Shown here: piece by piece, positions 23,580-34,445 of the stretch
How the letters are laid out: each line of letters begins with the position of its first letter
Position numbering within the stretch: the first letter of the stretch is position 1
Source of the DNA: Bubalus kerabau
Lineage: Eukaryota; Chordata; Mammalia; Artiodactyla; Bovidae
DNA length: 64,000 nucleotides
NCBI RefSeq assembly: GCF_029407905.1
Contig: NC_073643.1
Span: 30,594,001-30,658,000 of the forward strand
Direction: 5' to 3'
The notes under the pieces: model-generated
What the model was told of the DNA's origin: nothing
Databases searched by the model: none
Seen by the model: the letters and a program-made list of their open reading frames with translations, nothing else
Made by a program: the position numbers and the translations under genes

Positions 23580-24766
23580 AATTTTGAATAGATATTCCAT
23601 TCCCATAAGTTTAAAAATAAACCATATGCATGAAAAGTCTCCCTTTCACTATCATCCTTCATCTTTCCAACTCCTGCAGTGCCCCCTCTACATAAATATT
23701 AGTGTTTTCTGTAGCTTTCCAGAGTTCATGGTTAAGTGTACAAGCAACTTCAAATGTTTTTGCTTCTTTACTTTTTTTGTGTGTTTAACATAGAAAGCAG
23801 CATATACATATAGAAAGCCTTTTGTCATTGTTAAACAATATATCTGGCTTAGTCCCTGAAGAGCCTCCTACATTACGTCACCATTGACTATTCCTTCCTT
23901 TGGCTGTCCCATAACTGATCTAACCAGTGCCATGTTGGTGGACATTTGGGTATTTCTTATTTTGGAGTATTAGAAACAATGCCGCAGTAAATATTACCTT
24001 GGACCTGCGTCCTGTAGCATATGTGTTTAATTTCCAGATGTGGTTTTGCTGGGTCAAGGGTATGTACATTTTCAATTTTGAAAGTTATTGCCAGGTTCTC
24101 CTGCACCGGGATTATAACTGTTTACTCTATCACCAGCAGTGAATGAAAGCGCCTTTCGTCCACAGCCTTACTGGCAGTGTTACCAAATGTTTGGATTTTT
24201 GCCAATCTGATAAATGAAAATATATCTCAGCATGACTTTAATTTGTATTTCTTTTATTTGACTGAAGTTGTTGAACATCTTTTCATATATTTTCAGAGTT
24301 ATTTCTATTTCTTTTTGTGAGAATTGTCTGCTTGTATCTTTTGCCCATTTTCCTCATGGATTGTTATCTCTCCTTTTAAGAACTCTATTAGGGGAATTAG
24401 GCCTTGTTTTATGATATAAATCACAAATACTTTTCTCAATTTTGCATTAGCCTTTTGACTTTTCTTATTATTACTTTTTTACCCTTCAGAAATTGTCTTA
24501 TTTTTATTAGTTGAATTTATCAGTCTTAGCCTTTCTTTTGTGGCTTCTAGATTTTGATCATAGGAAGGCCTTCCTCATTCTGGGGTCATAAAGGAAATCT
24601 CCTTCATTTCCTTGTAATACTTGTTTCCTTTTTTCTGTTTGTATCTTTGATCTGTTTGGGGGTTCATCCTCTGTGCCATGTGAAGTATGGATCCAGCTTT
24701 ATTTTGTCATCTCTTTAAACTGTGGACCCTGTTATCCCCAGACTAGTTAATGAATAGTCCTAATAA
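23580..24766 (-). mobile_element. Old L1 LINE: 3' UTR and ORF2 part
   Basis: In reverse: 3' UTR-like start, 'gttggtggacatttgggtat', 'gttttgctgggtcaagggta', 'cttttgcccattttcctcat' and 'tatggatccagctttatttt' follow the L1 ORF2 order. All frames are interrupted. The next segment, at 24767, does not belong to L1. Confidence 0.8.
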
Positions 24767-25402
24767 TTGTTCTTAAAATGGTTTTCAAGGTCCAAAAAGT
24801 TGGCAGCTCTTGCAGAAGCCTTAAAGAAAGCATCCCTAACCAAGGCCCAGCTGGGGTTAGAACTGGAGGAGCTGGAGGCAGCAGCATTTCTGGTCCAGGA
24901 GGAAGAAACCACATCAAAAGCAGGAGTCCATTCCACTTCCAGGCAGCAGACACCCTCCAGCTCTGAGACGAGTGGTTCAGAGGAATCAGAGGGCAGTGCA
25001 TCACCTGAGACGGAGGAGTCAGACTCGGAACAGGAGGAGCCCGGAGGCGGTGAATCTGAGACAGGGCATTCCTTGCTCGGTCCCTTTGTTGAAGAAAGCA
25101 GCATGGCCCTGCTTCTTAACGATGGTGGGATGTGTAGAAGCACCACTTTCCTGGGGTCTGATGATGGTCGAGGACAGCCACTGGCCTCCCCTGGGGCTCC
25201 CAGAGCATTTGGGCCTCTGATCCAGGAGCTTGGAGAACAGCTGGAGACTTCGGTTCAGATTTCCGAGCCCAAAGACTCTGCTGCTGGACAGCAGGACAGT
25301 GTGCTGGAGAGAGAAAGCCAGCAGACACCTGAGGATTGACTCCTGAGTGTTCTCATTTGTTATTGAGAATTATGTCAATTTGGTTTTATTGACTGAATTA
25401 AA
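24767..25402 (+). pseudogene. 5'-truncated retrocopy (or terminal exon) of an unrecognised gene
   Basis: An open frame of 190 codons ends at TGA 25337-25339. It has no ATG at its start: the frame opens with TTG right after two TAA stops, and the first in-frame ATG is near codon 112. Homology probably begins around 24785. The predicted protein starts with a Leu/Ala/Lys/Glu-rich helical stretch (residues ~10-46, LAALAEALKK and LGLELEELEAAAFLVQEEE), then a Ser/Glu acidic region (~55-100), then a segment with STTFLGSDDG and FGPLIQELGEQLE, ending QQTPED. A short 3' UTR carries ATTAAA at 25397-25402. CpG pairs are far more frequent than in the flanking L1 DNA. I do not recognise the parent gene. 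No poly(A) tail or target duplication was found, so a real last exon stays possible; a weak acceptor-like 'ttttcaag' precedes it. Confidence 0.55.
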
Positions 25403-25519
25403 ATTCTTCATTTTCACTTTGTACTTTTCCTTGGTATATACAACATTGTTTGTGAGCTAACATTGACACCAGTTGGTTTTCTTGTACCTTTAAGAACAAA
25501 GTTCTAAAGCAAACTGTAA

Positions 25520-26150
25520 TTAATATTATCAGGCTTATTTCATGCAGTGTTGTCATTTTGAGATTCATCAATGTAGCATGTATTGAGGGTTTGTTGTTTT
25601 TTTTTTTCCAAATCTGAGTAGTAGTTCATTGAATGGACATTTGGGTTGTTTCCAGCTTTTGGCTGTTCCAAATAAAGCTGTTATGAACATTTGTGTGCAA
25701 GTCTTTGTGTGGACATATGCTTTTATTTCTCTTAGGTAAATATCTGGGAGTGGAATGATGGAGCCGTATGGTAGGTGTATGTTTAACAGTGTAAGAAACT
25801 GCCAAACTGTTTTCCAAAGTGACTGTACCATTTTACACGCCCACCAGCAGCCTGTGAGAGCCCTGCTTCTTTCTCATTCTTGTCATCACTTGGTATCATC
25901 ACTTGGTGTGGTCAATTTTTAACATTTTAATAAGTGTAGTGGTATCTCATTGTGATTTTATTTTGCATTTTAAGACTACTTGTGTTAAGCATCTTTTCAC
26001 ATGTGTGTTTGTCATTCACGTATCTTTGGTGAAGTGTCTGTTTAAATCTCTTGCCGGTTATTTTTGACCTGGGTTGCTTTTCTTATTTCTGAGTTTGCAG
26101 AATTCTTTATAAATTCTAAATACAAATCCTTAAATGAGTCATCCTTGCCT
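25520..26150 (-). mobile_element. Old L1 LINE, 3' portion
   Basis: 'gattcatcaatgtagcatgt', 'gaatggacatttgggttgtt', 'aaatatctgggagtggaatg' and 'gactgtaccattttacacgc' reproduce the L1 ORF2 end in reverse. It repeats the same ORF2 region as 23580-24766, so this is a second, separate insertion. Confidence 0.8.
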
Positions 26151-26850
26151 ACCTGATAATCTTTGATTGGACAAACATTGTGAGTTTTACCTCACTGGGT
26201 GCTGGATATATGTATTCTCCTAAGTATTCTTTAGCTTTGTTTTGGGATGCAGTTGTTTGGAAATAGTTTTGATCCTTTGGGTCTTGCTTTTTTAATTTGT
26301 TATATAGGTCTGAAACAGTGTTCCATCTAGGACAATTTCCCAGTCCTAAGGAAAGATTTTCCCATGCCCCAGGGATTATGTGTTTTCCAGTCTGGCTGAT
26401 GAAAATAGACACCTGTGTGAATACTGGTCCCTCTAATCCTTTCACATGGCTCTTTCCCAGCCTCAATGACAGGCTCTCCTCAGTGAGTAGTTGACCCTCT
26501 CCTGGTATCTGGTGTTCTCCACAGCTCTCACCTTTCCCATACTCTGTCTTGTAGACTCTGGCCCCCCAAGTCCCCAGCTCTGTCTCCTGAACTGCAGAGT
26601 CCATTGGGTTCTCTCTGGGTTGCCCCTCCCTGTGCAGCCTGGACAATCATCTGGGACAGTAGGTGAGGCCCTCTTAGCCTCCTAGGGTTTGGTTTCCATT
26701 CCTCAGGATCACTGTCTTTCATTGCCTCATGTCCAGTACCTTAAAAACCCATTGCTTCATGTACTAGTTCTGGTTTTCTTTTTTGGTTATATTAGAGGGG
26801 GGGAGGTTAAACCTAGTCCCTGTTACTCCATCTTGATTAGAAACATAAAC
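26151..26850 (-). mobile_element. Old L1 5' region (likely the same element)
   Basis: 'ggatgcagttgtttggaaat', and at the right end 'cctgttactccatcttgatt', resemble the 5' end of an old L1 in reverse. The 165-codon frame at 26149-26646 (-) lies in this non-coding leader and has no domain. The internal part of the L1 would be deleted. Moderate certainty. Confidence 0.5.
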
Positions 26851-26869
26851 TTCCATTAATATTTTATAT

Positions 26870-27000
26870 GTGAATTTTCTCACTTGAGTGTAAGCTCCTT
26901 GGGAATGATGTCTGTGTCGTGTCTTGTTACCACTGAATCATCAGCCCATATTCTCAGTGCACCATAAATATTTGTTGAGTGAATGAACAAATGAAATAAA
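26870..27000 (+). mobile_element. L2 LINE, 3' end
   Basis: 'gagtgtaagctccttgggaa', 'ccaccact'-like middle and 'aaatatttgttgagtgaatg' match the L2 3' end. Confidence 0.7.
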
Positions 27001-28015
27001 CCAATTTACTTTGGGGAGGAAATGAAATCTGATATGTATTAATCTCAGTAGCATTTTTATTTCAGGAAAGGGTATGATCCCTTTTATTCTACTTCTCTGT
27101 GGGCTGCGAGTATTTGTATTTCCACTGTAAATTCCAGCTTGTATTAACAGGATAGTTGGGGTGACTGTGCCATTTGACACGCACGTTAACTCCTGAACAC
27201 TGTAACAGCTTTGTTAGAATGTGTTCAAGACTTTTCTCAGGCTCCCGGAGAGCTTCAAAATCCCTATGACCATTGAAAATGCATTTCTCCTCAGTAGCAC
27301 ATGACCTGAGGCCAGTTTGAAAATGCGTTATCTGTTATTCCTCTCATTTACTACTACTAATGTCAAGTTGAACAAATCTACTCTTGTCTAAAAATTTAAA
27401 GCTGTGGAAATTTCTCTTTCCATCAACTTCTGTCCTTACTTAGGAATCTAAAGAGGATCTACTTTGGTGAGACTCACCTTGGGTGGAAAAATCTGTGACT
27501 CCCTTACTCAGAGGATGGGCAAATGTGATCCTTCCTGGACATCCTCAAAGCATTCTTATCACCATACAAGTCTCGTGCGTTGGAAAGACAAAGAGAATGA
27601 GCACTTTAATTTTAGATTCCATGTCTGCAGCGTTTCTCTTACCCTGTCTTTGTTTGCTGAGGGTTAAAACTTTATTATATTACCCTGTCTTTAAGATGAG
27701 TTAAGAGCACTATACCATGTCTAGAACACAAAACACAGCCAAAGGTGCTGCTTTTAATATATATTTTTTTAACTAGATAATTGGCAGGCAACTCGAGGGA
27801 TCTCTTATAACCATATGCATTTCCAAGAACCCTGGGTGATGGTGAAAAAAAAGTTAGGGAAAGCACAAAGAGGGGGATTTAGCAGCTGACTAGCTCCAGC
27901 TTAGTGGCAAGAACCACGGTGACAGGGCTGAGGAGATTGAGGCATTGAGTCCCAGAGACACAGTTTGGGAGTGAGCAGCCTGCCGGGGGTACGCCAACCT
28001 CGAAACCTCACTCTT
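27001..28015. other. Unassigned non-coding DNA
   Basis: Nothing recognised over about 1 kb. Confidence 0.45.
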
Positions 28016-28026
28016 CCTCTTCGAAA

Positions 28027-28237
28027 GTGAAAGTGAAGTCACTCAGTCGTGTCCGACTCTTTGCGACCCATGGATTGTAGCCTGCACCAGGCTTCTCCAT
28101 CAGTGGGATTTTCCAGGCAGGAGTATTGGAGTGGGTTGCCATTTCCTCCACCAGGGGATCTTCCCAACCCAGGGAATAGAACCCAGGACTCCCGCATTGC
28201 AGGCAGAGACACTTTACCCTCTGAGCCACTGGGGAAG
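28027..28237 (-). mobile_element. Bov-tA SINE with target duplication
   Basis: Reversed tail 'gtcgtgtccgactctttgcg', then 'ggagtgggttgccatttcct', and the tRNA-like head 'ctctgagccactggggaag'. Flanked by cctcttcgaaa (28016-28026) and cctcttggaaa (28238-28248), 10 of 11 identical. Confidence 0.95.
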
Positions 28238-28248
28238 CCTCTTGGAAA

Positions 28249-30039
28249 TGGGAATACAACTGCTTTTCTTGCTCACCTTATAGGATGAGGAGACTGTATA
28301 TTCAAAACACTTTATAAACTAGAAAGTATTAAACCATCACAAGGGTTTATTATTATTGTCACATTCCCAGAGCTGCACAGGGCTCTTTTCAGCTACCTGA
28401 CAACAAGCCACTGGGGGAGCCAGCACTTGGAAAATGAGAGCCCTCTTAATCATTTCTGAGGTGTGCTCGTGGTAAAAGTCTGCACAGTTCAGCAGATTAG
28501 ATAGAAATATTAATTGTATCAGTGAATCACAGCACTGCCTCATCCGGTTGGAATCATTGACCTATTTTTCTATGTTCTGTCTCTTCTCCCATTATCCTTG
28601 AAGAACAATGTGGGGCCTTGCTGTGGGCATGATCGGTTTTAGGTGCCAGGGACTATGCTGATATCATCTTTCACTGGCATGGGATTAATTTACAAATGAG
28701 ACAGGGCTGCTCCCTACCACATTCTAAATTGGTTGAACAGCTGGGGGGTGGTTTTCACACCTGCTAGTGAAAAATCCATTTTGGATGCATGGATCAAATT
28801 ATATTACCAAGAATTGGGCATAGGAGAGAAAGGGTCAAGTTTTCTTAGCTGTTAAGACTTTATAAAATTCTAAATTAGAGGGGGCTTCTAGATAAATCTT
28901 TTGTTATAAGGGGATTTTTATTTTCTATCTTGTGACTAGAAATTGACCCATATAGTCAATGGTGACAAAAGAGATACCTCTAAAAGAAATGGAAATGAAT
29001 GAAAGACAATAATAGAAAGGAAACTCGTGGCAGCTTTATAGTTGTCGCACTATCAGAAATATTCCAACTCTTCAGAATGTATTAATTATAAAATCTTTGA
29101 AGATGCAGACATCCTCTTGTATAAAATGATCTGTCATGTAATGTCATTGCCTGTCAGGTAGATTGAAGTTAAAGCTTCATAAACACAAATCTCTGTGACT
29201 GTTTGGTCAGGTGTCTCCATGAAAGCAAATCAAAGATTGCAAATGTTTCTTTAACATCATTCCATCTAAATCCCTGACAGTTTTTGTTAGTGATCAGCTG
29301 CTGCCTTTCCCGCCCATTTTCTGAGTGTGTTATATATAGTTTCAATCCATACCAAATGAAGGAAGCATTGATTAGACTTGATTTAAGGCAGCAAGTGATA
29401 AATGCTGCTGGAAATTGATTCATGCCTCTCCAGTGACTGGGGCACAGACATCCACAGTTGACACAACTCTTGTCTCAAGGCTGGAGAAAACAAACAGGGA
29501 AACACATGTCAAATAGATAAATGACTTGGCTGTTTTGAGCTCTCTGTGAAGGCCATTTGTTTCCTAGATAAGGAAGACTTCTCTCCAAAGTTGTGAAAAG
29601 ATAAGCTGGAGGAAAAGGATGAATGTGAAAGCAGATGCCTGAGCACTTGGGAAAAAAACAAACAGAAAGGATGTACCTCCTGGAAGAATCTGGCTGTGTA
29701 TCTGCTTTCCTTTCCCCTTAAACATACTGGAAGCAGCAGTTTGGCCATGTGAGCCTCAGTCCTAGCTAGGATCACATGCTGAAGGCTCTGCCCCTGGTAT
29801 TTTATGTATTCAAAGTGATAGGATGTTACCTCTTAAGTTCTTCCAGGACGACCTTACCCAACTGCTCTTGCTAGAGTGAGCATTTAGAAGCAGCAGCAGC
29901 AGGAACAGCTGAGCAACTTGAGAGCCCTGCCTGTAGTCCATCTGGCCTGGAGCTCCAACAGTTTGACCACCAGCCTAGAGATGCCGGAAAAGAAGAGCCG
30001 TGTTGCAACCCAGAGGCTCCCATGGAGCCTTACCCACTG
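28249..30039. other. Unassigned non-coding DNA
   Basis: No repeat or exon recognised over 1.8 kb. Short AGC run near 29890-29903. Confidence 0.45.
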
Positions 30040-30240
30040 TACAGTTTACTGTCTTTATGTTTCTGTACATGCTGTGTTTTCCCACTTCCCCCTGTTTGCT
30101 TGCATACTGCTTTCTCTTTTCCCTGTGACTTTGCCCAGATTTGCATTTCACCCATCCTTCAAGGCCCCATGTAAATGCCACCTCTTTCAGGAGGTCACCC
30201 TTCATTCTTCCTGGCTGGAAATAATTTCACTCCTCTGAAC
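30040..30240 (+). mobile_element. L2 LINE fragment
   Basis: 'cccatccttcaaggccccat' and 'aaatgccacctctttcagga' are an L2 landmark pair. Diverged. Confidence 0.55.
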
Positions 30241-30426
30241 TCCCACTGAATCAGGGCCAACCCTGCTGGAAGAGCCTGGAACCCAAGTAAAGCCAAAGGA
30301 ATTGGAGCAGGGAAGAGGGGTTTCTACCAGGCTGTACTCAGGAACAGTGGGTTCTAGAGCTCTGTATTCAGACTTGTGTAAAATTAAGATGAGAAAGAAG
30401 CAAGAAAACTGTGGTGGTGTAGGGAG

Positions 30427-31357
30427 GAACTGGACAAGGAACAACAGACTGGTTCCAAATAGGAAAAGGAGTACGTCAAGGCTGTATATTGTCACCCTGC
30501 TTATTTAACTTATATGCAGAGTACATCATGAAATGCTGGGATGGATGAAGCACCAGCTGGAATCAAGATTGCCAGGAGAAATATCAATAACCTCAGATAT
30601 GCAGATGACATCACCCTCTTGGCAGAAAGTAGAGAGGAACTAAAGAGCCTCTTGATGAAAGTGAAAGAGGTGAGTGAAAAAAATTAGCTTAAAGCTCAAC
30701 ATTCAGAAAATAAAGATCATGTCATCCGGTCCTGTCACTTCATGGCAAATAGATGGGGAAACAGTGGGAACAGTGGCTGTTATTTTGGGGGGCTCAAAAT
30801 CACTGCAGATGGTGATTGCAGCCCAAAAATTAAAAGATGCTGTTATGACCAACCTAGACAGCATATTGAAAAGCAGAGACATTACTTTGTCAACAAAGGT
30901 CCGTCTAGTCAAGGCTGTGGTTTTCCCAGTAGTCATGTATGGATGTGAGAGTTGTACTATAAAGAAAGCTGAGCGCCGAAGAATTGATGCTTTTGAACTG
31001 TGGTGTTGGAGAAGACTCTTGAGAGTCCCTTGGACTGCAAGGATATCCAATCAGTCCATCCTAAAGGAGATCAGTCCTGGGTGTTCATTGGAAGGACTGA
31101 GGCTGAAGCTGAAACTACAGTACTTTGGCCACCTCATGTGAAGAGTTGACTCATTTGAAAAGACCCTGATGATGGGAAAGATTGAGTGAGGGCAGAAGGA
31201 GAAGGGGACGACAGAGGATGAGATGGCTGGATGGCATCACCGACTCAATGAGTTTGGTTGGACTCCGGGAGTTGGTGATGGACAGGGAGGCCTGGCATGC
31301 TGTGGTTCATGGGGTCGAAAAGAGTTGGACACGACTGAGTGACTGAACTGAACTGAA
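30427..31357 (+). mobile_element. BovB LINE, 5'-truncated, ORF broken
   Basis: Begins within the RT region ('gaactggacaaggaacaaca') and ends at the BovB terminus. RT motif B (CQGCILSP-like, degraded by TAC GTC AAG) and the YADD codons at about 30598-30609 are present, but the frame stops near 30685 (AAATTAG). The 155-codon frame at 30674-31141 is the downstream piece (VMYGCESC, FELWCWRRLLRVPW). No target duplication was found. Confidence 0.9.
30674..31141 (+). pseudogene. BovB ORF C-terminal remnant
   Basis: A 155-codon frame covering the part of the BovB protein after the RT active site. It lacks all catalytic motifs. Compared with the minus-strand copy at 9698, it has small gaps (for example near residues 27-31 and 55-58), consistent with neutral decay. 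Confidence 0.8.
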
Positions 31358-31999
31358 TCCTCAGCCGATGTCATCGGATTACTCTGATTGGATCAGTTTA
31401 GGGAAACTGAATAATTCATGGTTGCCCAGTGAAGTGTGCTAGCTGACTTTGTCTCAGCCAAGTGGCCAGCCCTGGAGCAGGATAGCCGAGGGGGATTGGG
31501 GGGTGGGGGGTGGTGTCAGCTCAGCTGACACCAGTTCTCTCCCTCCAAGGAGACCCTTCGGGGGAGTATGGTGAACTGACAGCTTCAGGCTGCCACACTT
31601 GCACTTCCTGATCAAGCACTGTTCACAAACGTGCCTCAGTTGTCCCAGGTTGTTCCCAGATGCTAGCACTGGGCCACTGCTGCCCAATGTGGGCATAGGC
31701 AGTTTTTGCTCTGGACTTGCCTTCATAGCTCTGAGACCTTCTCAGGCTACGGACCCTCTGGGACACTCCGCCACATCTTCCTCTCCTTTCTTTCACATGT
31801 GTCAGTCCCCTTTCTGCTTGAGGCCGTCTGCTCCTACTCCTGTTTCCTCTCCTCTTTATCCTTCATGGAGGATGCGCTTGTAATTATGTCTTGGCTCCTG
31901 CTTCCCCACAGGACCCAAATGACACACTGGTTTTCTGAATGAGCCTCTGATTTCACAAAAGAGCTCAGCTCAAATATACTGTACCCTACAGTGCCTGTA
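31358..31999. other. Unassigned DNA with a G-rich patch
   Basis: A G-rich run at 31489-31514 (several GGGG groups) could form a quadruplex. No repeat or exon recognised. Confidence 0.45.
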
Positions 32000-32150
32000 G
32001 GGTAGAGACTACCTCCCTTACTATACAGAAGAGGAGACCAGGGCTCCAGACTGAGTGAATTGCCTAATGTCCCCCGGGGCAGCAAGGGACAGCCTTGGAT
32101 TCCAAATTTTATCTTTCCCTCTCTGCATCCCGGGCTCTTGACAACCTTAG
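32000..32150 (-). mobile_element. MIR SINE
   Basis: 'acagaagaggagaccagggc', 'tgaattgcctaatgtccc' and 'gcatcccgggctcttgac' are the reversed MIR landmarks. Confidence 0.6.
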
Positions 32151-32269
32151 ATGCTGTCCCCATGGAGCCTGGTGAGGTGGCCTGAGTCACTGAAGGTCAC
32201 CTGGCTCCTTGTGGGAGGAGAGAGTGAGACTCAGCGTGTGTCCACTCCAGAGGGATTTTCTTGACTCTT

Positions 32270-33090
32270 TCACCCTCCGGGGGGACTCGCGCTGCTGTCG
32301 GTGGAGATCGTCACTGTCTGTCTACCGTGTGAGCTGCGGGACCCACTGCCCCGCGGAGCTTGGGAACTTGACAGGTGAGGCATCAAGGCGCCGGTCATTT
32401 TTAGCGCACAACTCATCCTGGCACGGTGTTTTAAAAGATAAAGCAAATTCAGATGTCGCTGAGGAGGCCCGGAATTCAAAGCGATGTAGCAGGAGGGCGG
32501 CCCGCTACCCTGGAGGCGCTCGCGTGGCCCTTGCTCCCTCCGGGTTGGGCGCGGGTGTGAGCGCCGAGGATCGGGGATCGGCGTGCGGCACATCAATGAG
32601 GACGCCTGTCCTCCGTGACGCGAGCCCACCCCCTCTAATCCGCCGCATTGTCCATTGACGTGTCTAATTATGTGTCTTACAACCGCAGAACTCCCCCCAG
32701 AGCAGCGGGGCCCTTCTGGCGGAATGAAGAGGATGATCGCTCCATCTGTTCCTCCGGCGCCAACGGGAGGCGGACGAGGGGGCGCGGGCTGGGGTTGTGC
32801 GACTACGCGTGCGCACGGGCGAGGGCCAGGCGGCAGGGCGCGGCCGAGCGCAGGTGCCTGGAGAAAGGGGATCCCAGCGGCAGGTGCAGATGCCAAACTA
32901 GCGATGGCTGAGTGTATGTTTAATTACAGTCGACGGAGGGGGCTGTTTTAGTTAAGAATTATAGGAGAGAGGTTCAGATGGAGCTCTGAGCCGAGCTCGA
33001 GAAGGTAGCAGACTGGAAGCTGCCGCGGAGAGGAGACATCTGCTTCTTTAATTGGGGGTGGCGCGCCCAGAATTTCCTGATATGTAAAAT
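32270..33090. promoter_or_regulatory. CpG island, candidate promoter or regulatory element
   Basis: The only stretch in the window with dense, undecayed CpG pairs, densest at 32500-32900. It holds a CRE-like TGACGTG (32656-32662) beside a homeodomain-like TAATTA, an NRF1-like GCGTGCGCAC near 32807-32816, and a strong splice donor match, CAG|GTGAGG, with the GT at 32375. It also contains GTTTAATTACAG near 32920 and CTTTAATTGG near 33045. It is flanked by repeat-poor DNA. High CpG at this age implies an unmethylated germline state, typical of promoters or developmental regulators. Frames through it (32209-32658 +, 32270-32896 -) are open because the DNA is GC-rich and look like noise. Which gene or lncRNA it serves is unknown. 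Confidence 0.7.
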
Positions 33091-34199
33091 AATCACCTGG
33101 AACCCCAGGAGGCTTTAATAGAGAACTCAGAGCGCCTACTCTCACCCCCATTCTGACTAAACTGTTTGGCACGAAGCTGATCCTTAAATCACAAGCATAT
33201 TTCATTCTCCTCCCAATAACATTTTTTCTCTGTGTGTGGAGTGCTGACTCAAGGGGCCCATGGAAGTATTGCCTGGAGCAGAAGGCACAGAGAAGAGGAT
33301 CAGAAGTAGTCTGTGTTTGGAACCAAAGACTAGTATGAGCTTTACAGTTGGCAAAGAGCTTTCTTGTCTGTTGTCTGGTTTTCAACAGGGGCAGGCAGGA
33401 ATGGGCCCGTTTCAAAGCTGGGGCTCAGGCTTTCTGGGGAGGCACTTAGCAGCAAGAACCAAGGAAGTAGGCAGTGGGGATCACAGAAGATTGGGGAAGA
33501 AAGGATGAACAGGAGTTGATTAAGGAGATGGAGGTTGGAATGAAAAAGCATGTCCCAGGTGGATGGATGTGATGGCTGAAGGAACCAGAGTGCTTTGATG
33601 GCGGGGACAGAGAAGCGGGCAGGTTAGCCACCCCACTGGATTGGGAAGCAACCCATAAAAGTCACATCTACTTGTGGGCCCAGACTCAGCATTGTGGCAC
33701 AGAAAGATAGGGCGGGGGGTGGCGGGGGCGGGGGCCAGGGGGAGGTAGAAAACCTATTATACACAATAACTGAAAATCAATTGAATATTGTAATCCCTGG
33801 TGCATTTCAGCCCATGATGCTGAATTCTGAGTGGAGTCACCTAGATAGGCACCACTCGTGGCACTGCCCCATGACAGCCATTCTGGCCAGGGTTCACTGG
33901 AATCATTGCATCCAGCACAGATTTGTCTTTAGGATGGAGTGGTCAGAGACACATCTGACAGTTTATAATTTCTCTTAGGCTTTCCTAAAGCTGTGACAAT
34001 CAGAGTCAAAAGGTTGCAGTGTTTGAGCACCTAATGAATTTATAATGATTACTGCCATATGTTCTTCTATAGGCCTGACTTAGTACACTTTCATTTTTAG
34101 TATTAAAGTTTCTGTGACTTAGTTTTTATTCATTTATTAGGAGTGATTTACTAGGTGTGTTATAATTTTATCCCTATGTGAGATTGTTTATATCAAATA
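33091..34199. other. Repeat-poor unassigned DNA
   Basis: No repeat or exon recognised beyond the G-rich tract at 33710-33745. Continues the repeat-poor setting of the CpG island. Confidence 0.45.
33710..33745 (+). repeat. G-rich tract, G-quadruplex candidate
   Basis: At least five runs of three or more G within 36 bases (GGGCGGGGGG, GGCGGGGGCG, GGGGCC, AGGGGG), meeting the usual quadruplex pattern on the plus strand. Confidence 0.8.
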
Positions 34200-34445
34200 T
34201 GAAAATATTATTAATAATAATAACAATTCACATTTATTGAACACTTACCCAGCACCAAGCTCTGAACAAAGGGCTTTACAGCTCTGATCTCCTAAGGCCT
34301 TTACAGGTCTGATCTCCTATAATCATCACTACAGTCCAGGGAGATGGGTGCCATCAATCCCATTTTACAGATAAGAAAAATGAGTCCCTTACACAAGCAT
34401 ACAAAGTTATTAAATATTGGTATTAGCAACTAAACTTGGTTTTAT
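34200..34445 (-). mobile_element. MIR SINE with an internal short duplication
   Basis: 'cacatttattgaacacttac', 'cccattttacagataagaaa' and 'acacaagcatacaaagtta' are reversed MIR landmarks. The block 'ctttacagctctgatctcct' recurs nearly unchanged about 30 bases later (34272-34320). Confidence 0.7.

Noticed and set aside
24767..25339. Reading the first residue of the 190-codon frame as a start methionine
   Set aside because: The codon is TTG, immediately after two stops; it is not a plausible eukaryotic start.
26149..26646. 165-codon minus-strand frame
   Set aside because: It falls in what looks like the 5' region of an old L1; no domain.
32209..32896. Long frames on both strands in the CpG island (149 and 208 codons)
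   Set aside because: GC-rich DNA has few stop codons. The frames overlap in antisense, have no domain and look like low-complexity Pro/Ala/Arg products.
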